12,439 bases of DNA. Source: Acidobacteriota bacterium. Its GTDB lineage: Bacteria; Acidobacteriota; Terriglobia; Terriglobales; Acidobacteriaceae. This document shows, piece by piece, positions 1-5,402 of this stretch. The notes under the pieces are model-generated. The model was given only the letters and a program-made list of their open reading frames with translations, searched no databases and had not been told where the DNA came from. The first letter of the stretch is position 1. Each line of letters opens with the position of its first letter. A program made the translations under genes and the position numbers. The DNA lies in NCBI GenBank assembly GCA_025353435.1, contig JANXQR010000469.1, positions 1-12,439 on the forward strand, read 5' to 3'.

Positions 1-1268
1 GGTGAACTCATTGCCGCCCCGGACGCGGTCTTCGCCAAAGCGCGATGTAAAGATCCGGCGGACTGCGGGAACAAATGATGTTCCTCCGGTGAGGAAGACG
101 CGGTCTACTTCGCGTGGATCGACGCCGGAAGAAGCAAGCAGTGAATCGACGGAAACCTCGATTGCCTGCAGGTCGTTTGCGATCCAGGCTTCGAAATCAT
201 CGCGCGTGATGGGAATGCGCAGGCCCATGCTGCCATCGGAGAATTTGAATTCTGCAGCGTTGGAGTGGGACAGCTCGAACTTAACTTGCTGGATTGCCTG
301 GTGCAGTTGGTAGCCGAGGTCCTCCTCGACGAGGTCGGTGAGGGCTTGGATTTTCTGTGGCTCAAGCGCCCGCAGGCGAGCACTGCGCAATATCTCCATC
401 ACGTCGCGAGTCCGCAGGAAGGATAGGTAGTGCCAACGCTCGAGGTTGGAATAAATCCAGGCCGGGACTGCGGGCAGCATCTTGCCCATGGAGAGAGTGT
501 AGGAGTCGGATCCCAGCGCGGGGGAGACGAGTTTGCGGACGATGCGTGCATCGAAGGCATCACCGGCGAGGGGCACGCCACTGATGCCAAGAATGTCCTG
601 CGGCGACCGTCCGCGACGACGCACACCTGGGCCGACACGGAGGAGAGAGAAGTCGCTCGTGCCGCCTCCGAAGTCGCCGATGAGGATCAGCTCATCGTGG
701 TCCAGGCTGGATTCGTAGAAATATGCGGCGGCTACAGGTTCGAATTCGAAGTCGACAGTCTCGAAGCCCGCGGTTTGAAATGCGCTGCGGAGACGGGAGA
801 CGGCGTATAGGTCGTCTGCTTCGGATTCGGCTCCGACGAAACGTACCGGGCGACCTACCAGGGCATGGCGGATTGGCTTGCTGAACTGTCTTTCCGCGTG
901 CTCGCGCAGGTTAGATAGCATCTGTGCGAGGAGGCGTTCCAATGTGTAGTGGCGGCCAAAAATACTAGTCCCGGTAAGCGTGCGGCTTGGCAGATAGGAC
1001 TTGAGAGACTGGATAAGCCGTCCCTTCTTTCCGCTTCGAGGTAATGTTCGATAGCGGTTGGTCCAGTGAAGGAATGCACGCACCGGACTCCGCTTTGCTC
1101 CTTTACCTGCTCCATGTAGAGAACCGAGCGGAAGGAAAACGTGTCTCCGCCGCCGGTGGGGAACGAGGCGAGTTGGACACCTGCCCTCTCTGTCGCGAGT
1201 GCCATGGAGCTGTTGGTTGTGCCGAAGTCGATCCCGACAACGGGTAAATGGGATCGCATTTGCTGCAT
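1..1268 (-). pseudogene. Short Hsp70-family ATPase, one-base frameshift, 3' end cut by window
   Basis: This is an actin-fold Hsp70-family ATPase of the short YegD-like kind. The N-terminus has the phosphate-1 loop GIDFGTTNSS. Further on come the phosphate-2 loop GDFGGGTSDFS and, near the left edge, the adenosine-site motif FLTGGTSFVPAVRR. The reading frame changes once. Upstream of about 1028 the codons read AER-R, but the family-like sequence EKKGRLIQSLKSYLP appears only if one A is added to the A-run (T-run 1028-1030 on the plus strand). After that the frame is open without interruption to base 1. The start is ATG 1268 or ATG 1259; an in-frame stop lies just upstream and no strong Shine-Dalgarno site is visible. 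About 420 residues are visible and the adenosine motif is already near the end, so a long peptide-binding domain is unlikely, although the C-terminus is outside the window. The frameshift may be a sequencing or assembly slip, since the rest of the frame is undamaged. Confidence 0.85.
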
Positions 1269-1319
1269 AGGTTATTTTCGCAGCAAGACGGCAATTCGCG
1301 TTCCGCAAGGCTGATTGCT

Positions 1320-1655
1320 CTAGGCGGCGCTCTCTTCGTCGGCGGAGAAAGATAATTCCTGTTCAGCTTTTTCGGCGAGCCTGTTTGCCAGGTTGGTGTG
1401 CACCAGGCCGAAGATTCGCGCATGCTGCTGCGTGCTTCCCTCCGAGTAACAGGGACAGAAGCGCCACCCTTCGGCCGCCATTCGCGAGGACAACATGACT
1501 GCACGAGTGTCCCGTGCATCGGGACTTCTGTCGCTTCCGGGAATGAATGTGAGGGTGTCGAGAACGGCGTCGCACACCGGATCAGGAACCTGGGAGTATT
1601 CACCCTGACAGAAACGCATTGATTTCATGGGGTCTGGTGCGGTGGCCTGGCGCAT
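1320..1655 (-). CDS. Small cysteine-containing hypothetical protein (111 aa)
   Basis: I do not recognise a family. The protein has 111 residues with four cysteines: C16, C28, and a CPC pair at C67 and C69. The tail is acidic, and there is no signal peptide or membrane segment. The start at ATG 1655 is well supported by a perfect AGGAGG at 1664-1669, eight bases upstream. Its stop is 51 bases before the start of the Hsp70-family gene on the same strand, with no terminator between them, so the two are probably co-transcribed. The cysteines could bind metal or form a redox pair, but the pattern does not match a motif I can name. It could be a small partner of the Hsp70-like ATPase, an inference from position only. 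Confidence 0.65.
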   Translation of the reverse strand: MRQATAPDPMKSMRFCQGEYSQVPDPVCDAVLDTLTFIPGSDRSPDARDTRAVMLSSRMAAEGWRFCPCYSEGSTQQHARIFGLVHTNLANRLAEKAEQELSFSADEESAA

Positions 1656-1663
1656 GGGGTTGG

Positions 1664-1669
1664 CCTCCT
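1664..1669 (-). promoter_or_regulatory. Strong Shine-Dalgarno site AGGAGG
   Basis: A perfect AGGAGG on the minus strand lies eight bases upstream of ATG 1655. It fixes the start of the 111-residue protein. Confidence 0.8.
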
Positions 1670-1693
1670 ATCGGATATTGGCGTTACATAGCC

Positions 1694-1723
1694 AGAATAG
1701 GAAGCGTGCTCTACTCGTGTCTG
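1694..1723 (-). promoter_or_regulatory. Possible sigma-70 promoter for the 111-aa protein and Hsp70 genes
   Basis: On the minus strand CAGACA (1718-1723) is followed, after 18 bases, by TATTCT (1694-1699). Each box matches the consensus at four of six positions. The predicted transcript would start about 30 bases before ATG 1655. An imperfect direct repeat (1722-1743) abuts the -35 box and could be a regulator site. The match is modest and could be chance. Confidence 0.3.
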
Positions 1724-1743
1724 CTCAATTGTGCTCATAATTG
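1722..1743. repeat. Imperfect tandem repeat TGCTCA(TA)ATTG
   Basis: TGCTCAATTG (1722-1731) is followed directly by TGCTCATAATTG (1732-1743), the second copy having two extra bases. It sits in the 130-base gap between the tRNA and the 111-residue gene, at the edge of the possible promoter. This could be a protein-binding site or chance. Confidence 0.3.
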
Positions 1744-1785
1744 GGCAAAATTTACTCAAGAACATCGCGGGAGCGTTGATTTAGT

Positions 1786-1862
1786 TGGTAGCGTTACCGG
1801 GGCTCGAACCCGGACTCTTCGCCTTGAGAGGGCGACGTGTTAACCAGTTACACCATAACGCC
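1786..1862 (-). tRNA. tRNA-Glu (anticodon CTC)
   Basis: The 77-base cloverleaf is read on the minus strand. The acceptor stem GGCGTTA pairs with TAACGCT, with a G-U pair at position 1-72. The anticodon arm has stem TCGCC/GGCGA around loop CTCTCAA, which gives anticodon CTC for glutamate codon GAG. The T arm has stem CCGGG/CCCGG with a TTCGAGC loop, then discriminator A and an encoded CCA at the 3' end (1786-1788). A near-consensus promoter lies 41 bases upstream. No clear terminator follows. Confidence 0.96.
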
Positions 1863-1902
1863 ATTATCGCGACAGGAGGGTGGGAGCTCCAGTGCAAAGC
1901 CG

Positions 1903-1931
1903 AGTATATCAGTGGAGGGCGGGGGACTCAA
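1903..1931 (-). promoter_or_regulatory. Near-consensus sigma-70 promoter of tRNA-Glu
   Basis: On the minus strand TTGAGT (1926-1931) and TATACT (1903-1908) are separated by exactly 17 bases. The spacer is G+C rich, and a GC-rich CGGC follows the -10 box, which is typical of stringently controlled stable-RNA promoters. The predicted start near 1896 gives a leader of about 34 bases before the mature tRNA 5' end at 1862. It lies wholly in the gap after the second DUF507 stop codon. Confidence 0.7.
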
Positions 1932-1941
1932 CCGCAGGACA

Positions 1942-2217
1942 TTAGAGGCCGAGCTTCTTTACTTCGTCGTTGTAGTACTTGCGGTAGAGGATCTCCCACT
2001 CCTGCGAGCCCTCGAGGATGATCTTGCGCTGCGAGGCGATTTTGGCGCGGGCTGCGGTGTCGATGCGGGCTTCCTCGGTGAGCAGAGTCTCGAGCGCCTT
2101 GCGGGCTTCCTGGCGGATGGTGTTGCGGTCTTCCATGAAGCCGACCTGGTCGATGTCGGCCAGCGTGTCAGCCACGGTGTGAGCAAGTTTGTTGAGCTTA
2201 TCGCGGCTGATTCTCAT
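1942..2217 (-). CDS. DUF507 family protein (second copy)
   Basis: A 91-residue DUF507-family protein, beginning MRISRDKLNKLA and ending in the family-type segment with EILYRKYYNDEVKKLG. DUF507 proteins are small, highly charged, helical and of unknown function. Its ATG overlaps the stop of the upstream DUF507 gene (ATGA, bases 2214-2217), so translation is probably coupled. A short AAGG lies a few bases before the start. There is no signal peptide or membrane segment. The two copies share the same length and the same charged helical layout but differ clearly in sequence, which suggests an old duplication whose products may form a heteromer (inference). The tRNA-Glu promoter follows the stop codon directly. 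Confidence 0.85.
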   Translation of the reverse strand: MRISRDKLNKLAHTVADTLADIDQVGFMEDRNTIRQEARKALETLLTEEARIDTAARAKIASQRKIILEGSQEWEILYRKYYNDEVKKLGL

Positions 2218-2492
2218 AGAACCGCCTTGTATTTGCGGGCGAGCTCGGTCTTGACCTTCTTGAACATCTCGGCGTACTGGGCCCCGGATTTCCGCATTTC
2301 GTCGGAATACGCTTCGAGAATGACGCGCACCTCGTCGTTGATGCGGTCTTCAAGGGAAAGCTCCTCCGTGAGCGCTCGCGTAACGAGCTCTTCGGTGGCC
2401 TTCAAGTCGCTTGTGGCGATGAACTTGGCTTCGATGAGGTGCTTGACCGTGCGGCGGCCAAGGTAACCAATATATTCGCGAGAGAAGATCAT
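2214..2492 (-). CDS. DUF507 family protein (first copy)
   Basis: A 92-residue DUF507-family protein starting MIFSREYIGYLGRRTVKHLI, with a C-terminal half rich in charged helix including the segment FKKVKTELARKYKAVL. The function of the family is unknown. It starts at ATG 2492 with no strong Shine-Dalgarno site, and its TGA overlaps the ATG of the next DUF507 gene by four bases. It is the upstream member of the tandem pair and lies about 107 bases downstream of the ferredoxin gene on the same strand. A hairpin in that gap (2559-2590) has no U-tract, so read-through from the ferredoxin gene is possible. Confidence 0.85.
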   Translation of the reverse strand: MIFSREYIGYLGRRTVKHLIEAKFIATSDLKATEELVTRALTEELSLEDRINDEVRVILEAYSDEMRKSGAQYAEMFKKVKTELARKYKAVL

Positions 2493-2558
2493 GGACTAAT
2501 GGTCAGGATAGCGCACGGGGCGGCGGTCTGTACACCGGCGCTCCCTTTCTGTTGCAAG

Positions 2559-2590
2559 CGGACTGAACGCCGCACTTTGCGGATAGTCCG
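2559..2590 (-). other. Intercistronic hairpin between ferredoxin and DUF507 genes
   Basis: CGGACT (2559-2564) pairs with AGTCCG (2585-2590), and inside it CCGCA (2570-2574) pairs with TGCGG (2578-2582) around a three-base loop. The two stems are separated by a 5/2 internal loop, giving 11 base pairs in all. No run of U follows on the minus strand, so it is not a classic intrinsic terminator. It may stabilise or separate the ferredoxin and DUF507 messages. Confidence 0.5.
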
Positions 2591-2599
2591 AAGCAGCTG

Positions 2600-2950
2600 C
2601 TAGCTCCGATGCGGGCACGTCTTGGAGTTGATACAGGAGTCGGCAATGCGTAGACGCTCGACCGGCCGTCCGTTGGCGAGGTGATGTTCGACAATTTCCG
2701 CCGCATCTTCAGGCTTGACTCCGCCGTACCAGACCGCCTCGGGATACACCACTACGGTAGGCCCGTGTTCGCACTGGTCGAGGCACCGGGACTTGTTGAT
2801 GCGAACGCGATCGGTCAGGCCCGCTGCCTTGGTCAACTGCTGCAGTTGGGTAAAGACTTCACTTTTTCCATCGCTGGTGCACGATGGGCGGGGCGCGCCT
2901 TCAGGGCGGACATTATGGCAAACGAAGACGTGATGTTCGAAAAGCGGCAA
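2600..2950 (-). CDS. Thioredoxin-like [2Fe-2S] ferredoxin domain protein
   Basis: A 116-residue thioredoxin-like [2Fe-2S] ferredoxin, the family that includes Aquifex Fd4 and the NuoE C-terminal domain. The N-terminus FEHHVFVCHN carries C11; C24 follows in RPSCTSDG; and C56 and C60 lie in SRCLDQCEHGPTVVVYPE, giving the expected four cluster ligands. The typical WYGGV strand and a closing helix follow. Two further cysteines, C106 and C112, occur in the tail SCINSKTCPHRS and are not needed for the fold. The start appears to be TTG at 2950: the family-type N-terminus begins right there and an AAGGAGG-like site lies about 10 bases upstream (2961-2967). It is the first gene of the minus-strand group and divergent from the recJ pair. 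The redox partner is unknown. Confidence 0.88.
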   Translation of the reverse strand: MPLFEHHVFVCHNVRPEGAPRPSCTSDGKSEVFTQLQQLTKAAGLTDRVRINKSRCLDQCEHGPTVVVYPEAVWYGGVKPEDAAEIVEHHLANGRPVERLRIADSCINSKTCPHRS

Positions 2951-2960
2951 AGGGGTCGAT

Positions 2961-2967
2961 CCTCCTT
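2961..2967 (-). promoter_or_regulatory. Shine-Dalgarno AAGGAGG deciding a TTG start
   Basis: On the minus strand AAGGAGG lies 10 bases upstream of TTG 2950. No in-frame ATG occurs near the conserved ferredoxin N-terminus, so this site supports TTG initiation. Confidence 0.65.
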
Positions 2968-3042
2968 CTTCCAGACTAAACGGGCAGGCCTTGAATCAAA
3001 GTTTCCACAGCCATTACGGCCGACCCGCCCGCATCTGCGAAA

Positions 3043-3543
3043 ATGACTGTTGAGATGAGTGAGATGAGCAAAGATAACCTCCTCGGTTTGAAAGATGACA
3101 TGGTGGCATTTGTTGAGGGCCACGGCATGCGCCGCCTTCCGGGCTTCGTGACGGAAGACATCCCTTCTGTGCTCTGGGATGGCCAGACCAATCCAGATGC
3201 GTGGAAAGACTTCGTCGAGATGGCCAAGCATGTGAGCTCTCCATTTGTGACGTTCAGCGAAGTCACGCTGGAACGCGAAGAACTGGAAGCGCTGATTGAA
3301 GAAGCCGGCGAGATGAACTTCCCCGACGAAGAAGCCACCGAGCTTGTAGAAGCGCAGTGGCTGCGCAAGTATGTGGGCATGCTTGGCTACATCCAGCTTG
3401 GGTTTGTATACCAGGGGCTTGTGTTTCTGCATGAGACCACTACAGAGTGGTACGAGCGCTACCAGTCGCTGCTGGAAGATATTGAGAGCTTCCAAGACAT
3501 CGTGATCGACGACGCGCACGGTGCCAGCGACGAGGACGAATAG
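3043..3543 (+). CDS. Acidic hypothetical protein directly upstream of recJ (166 aa)
   Basis: I do not recognise the family. The protein has 166 residues, is rich in Glu and Asp, and lacks a signal peptide. It looks soluble and mainly helical, with an acidic middle helix containing EREELEALIEEAGEMNFPDEE, a tryptophan- and tyrosine-rich part including QWLRKYVGMLGYIQLGF, and a very acidic tail ending SDEDE. The hydrophobic stretch near residues 116-130 is too short and interrupted to be a clear membrane segment. ATG 3043 is the longest start; ATG 3055 and ATG 3064 are alternatives, and none has a strong Shine-Dalgarno site. Its stop lies five bases before the recJ start, so the two are almost certainly translated from one message. 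A role near RecJ is inferred from position only. Confidence 0.75.
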   Translation: MTVEMSEMSKDNLLGLKDDMVAFVEGHGMRRLPGFVTEDIPSVLWDGQTNPDAWKDFVEMAKHVSSPFVTFSEVTLEREELEALIEEAGEMNFPDEEATELVEAQWLRKYVGMLGYIQLGFVYQGLVFLHETTTEWYERYQSLLEDIESFQDIVIDDAHGASDEDE

Positions 3544-3548
3544 GCGCC

Positions 3549-5345
3549 GTGGGCGCAGCGAGCACAGCCGCCAGCGCCCCGAAGCGCTCCTATCCGCGAC
3601 AACGCTGGGTAGTTGCGGAGCCCAACGCAGAGGCCTCAGCCGCACTCGCATCGGCCGCACATCTCCCCTCCGTACTCGCTGAACTGTTGTTGGCGCGCGG
3701 CATCAGCAACTCGCAGGAAGCTAACGCATTCCTTTATCCCGACACGTCTCATCTGCACGATCCTCTGGCGATGAAGGGCATGGCCATTGCTGTCGAGCGG
3801 CTGGAGCGTGCCATTGCAGCGCATGAGCCGATCCTGCTTTACGGTGATTACGACGTGGACGGCACAACCGCGGTGGTGCTGCTTAAGACCGCGATTGAGA
3901 TGTTGGGCGGCGTGGTGCGCTTCCACGTTCCCCATCGAATCCTCGAAGGCTACGGCATGCAATCGAGCGTGCTGGAGGCTGCCTCTGCCGAAGGCGTGCG
4001 ACTGGTGATCACGGTAGACACCGGCATGCGCGCATTCGCTGAAGCGGAGACTGCGCGCCGGCTTGGCCTCGATCTGATTATCACTGACCATCACCTGCCC
4101 AGCGCGGACGACACTATTCCTGACGCGATTGCGATTCTCAATCCTAATCAGCCGGGATGTGACTATCCGGAGAAGTCGTTGTGCGGCGCGGCGATTGCGT
4201 TCAAGCTGGCGCAGGCATTGCTGGAACGGCGGGATGCGGCGCGCACGCGCGAAAAGACGCTACCAAGTTTTCTAAAGATGGCAGCGATCGCCACCATCGC
4301 AGACGCCGTTCCACTGCGCGGGGAGAATCGCACCATTGCCGCGCTGGGTTTGCGGGAGTTGCGGCGACCGGCAGGCGCTGGACTTCGTGCGTTGTTCCAG
4401 GTGGCTGCTCTCGATCCGGCAAACAAGCCTATCACCAGCTTTGACGTAGCGTTTCGTCTGGCGCCTCGCATCAACGCAGCGGGCCGGATGGATGTGGCGT
4501 CGGAGATTGTGGAACTGTTCTGCACACGAGACGCGGCCCGCGCCAATGAGCTGGCGGTAAAGCTGGAGACTCTCAATCGACAACGTCGCGATGCGGAAGC
4601 CGCAGCGTTGACGATCATTGAAACGCGCCTCGCGGCAGAGACCGAGTTTGCCTCCGAACGCACGATCGTGATGCACGGGGAGGGCTGGCACCGTGGCGTA
4701 ATCGGCATCCTTGCCTCGCGCGTGGTGGAGCGCACCGCCAAGCCGGCAATCGTCATCAGCGTCGAGGACGAAGTGGCATACGGCTCCGGGCGCTCCATTG
4801 ACGGCTTTCAACTCCTTGAAGCCATCGAGACCTGCGGCGATCTGTTCACGCGATTTGGAGGCCACGCGTTCGCGGTCGGGTTCGCCATGCAGGCCGTTGG
4901 ACTTCCCGAATTACGTCGTAGACTCAACGAATACGCCAGCAAGCGCCTCGCCGGAACCGAACCCGAGCACGTATTGAAGATTCACGCCGAGCTGCCACTG
5001 GATCGCATTACGCCGGTTCTCGTGGGCTGGTTGCGGAAGCTGGAGCCTTTGGGACACGGAAATCCGGAGCCCATATTCGTGGCGCGCCATGTTCGCCTCG
5101 TGTCAGCGCCGCGCGTGATGAAGGAACGACATATCCGATTGGAGCTTTCGCAGGAGTCAGGCCCCCTTGTGGGACGTGCTGGCGTGATGCGCTGCGTGGG
5201 GTGGGACTGGGCTGGGCGATGTACGGAGTTGGCACTCACTGGAGGCAGCCTCGTCGATGTCGCTTACCGCATCCGTGAGAACGATCATCCGGAGTACGGC
5301 GGCATCGAGATTGAGATGGCAGGACTCCAGCCCGCGGAAGCCTAA
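3549..5345 (+). CDS. recJ: Single-stranded-DNA-specific 5'-3' exonuclease RecJ
   Basis: RecJ degrades single-stranded DNA from the 5' end in RecFOR recombination and mismatch or base-excision repair, acting in the cytoplasm with Mn2+ or Mg2+. The DHH phosphoesterase core is clear: motif I DYDVDG at 100-105, motif II VDTG at 156-159, the DHH triad D180-H181-H182, and motif IV aspartate in TIADAVPL (D252). The DHHA1 part follows: GEGWHRGVIGILASRVVER from 377, then GSGRSIDGF and FGGHAFAVGF around 436-445. An OB-like C-terminal segment contains LEPLGHGNPEPIF near 498-510. The length of 598 residues fits the family. The start is GTG 3549, five bases after the previous stop; it has a weak ribosome site and may rely on coupling. 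All catalytic residues are present. A strong hairpin follows the stop. Confidence 0.97.
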   Translation: MGAASTAASAPKRSYPRQRWVVAEPNAEASAALASAAHLPSVLAELLLARGISNSQEANAFLYPDTSHLHDPLAMKGMAIAVERLERAIAAHEPILLYGDYDVDGTTAVVLLKTAIEMLGGVVRFHVPHRILEGYGMQSSVLEAASAEGVRLVITVDTGMRAFAEAETARRLGLDLIITDHHLPSADDTIPDAIAILNPNQPGCDYPEKSLCGAAIAFKLAQALLERRDAARTREKTLPSFLKMAAIATIADAVPLRGENRTIAALGLRELRRPAGAGLRALFQVAALDPANKPITSFDVAFRLAPRINAAGRMDVASEIVELFCTRDAARANELAVKLETLNRQRRDAEAAALTIIETRLAAETEFASERTIVMHGEGWHRGVIGILASRVVERTAKPAIVISVEDEVAYGSGRSIDGFQLLEAIETCGDLFTRFGGHAFAVGFAMQAVGLPELRRRLNEYASKRLAGTEPEHVLKIHAELPLDRITPVLVGWLRKLEPLGHGNPEPIFVARHVRLVSAPRVMKERHIRLELSQESGPLVGRAGVMRCVGWDWAGRCTELALTGGSLVDVAYRIRENDHPEYGGIEIEMAGLQPAEA

Positions 5346-5352
5346 ACGCAGG

Positions 5353-5380
5353 AAAGCCCGCGGCGAACCGCGGGCCTTCA
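5353..5380. terminator. Bidirectional hairpin terminator between recJ and the WxxGxW gene
   Basis: GCCCGCGG (5356-5363) and CCGCGGGC (5368-5375) form a perfect 8-base-pair stem around the loop CGAA. The plus-strand transcript continues CUUCAUUCCC and the minus-strand one continues UUUCCU, so U content is modest on both sides. It stands between two convergent genes (stops at 5345 and 5403) and can serve both. Confidence 0.8.
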
Positions 5381-5402
5381 TTCCCCTCGCTACATTTCGA
5401 GG

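Noticed and set aside
430..810. Plus-strand open frame of 126 codons
   Set aside because: It is antisense to the Hsp70-family coding frame, which carries the phosphate-2 motif there.
2592..2601. Perfect palindrome AGCAGCTGCT at the ferredoxin stop
   Set aside because: Ten bases is short enough to occur by chance in GC-rich DNA, and it overlaps coding sequence. There is no second copy or other context for an operator.
2833..3660. 275-codon minus-strand open frame
   Set aside because: It lies antisense to the acidic protein and the recJ start, overlaps the ferredoxin 5' end, and has no recognisable domain. It reflects high G+C third positions.
4163..4865. Minus-strand open frames opposite recJ
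   Set aside because: They are antisense to the conserved RecJ core and have no ribosome site or domain.
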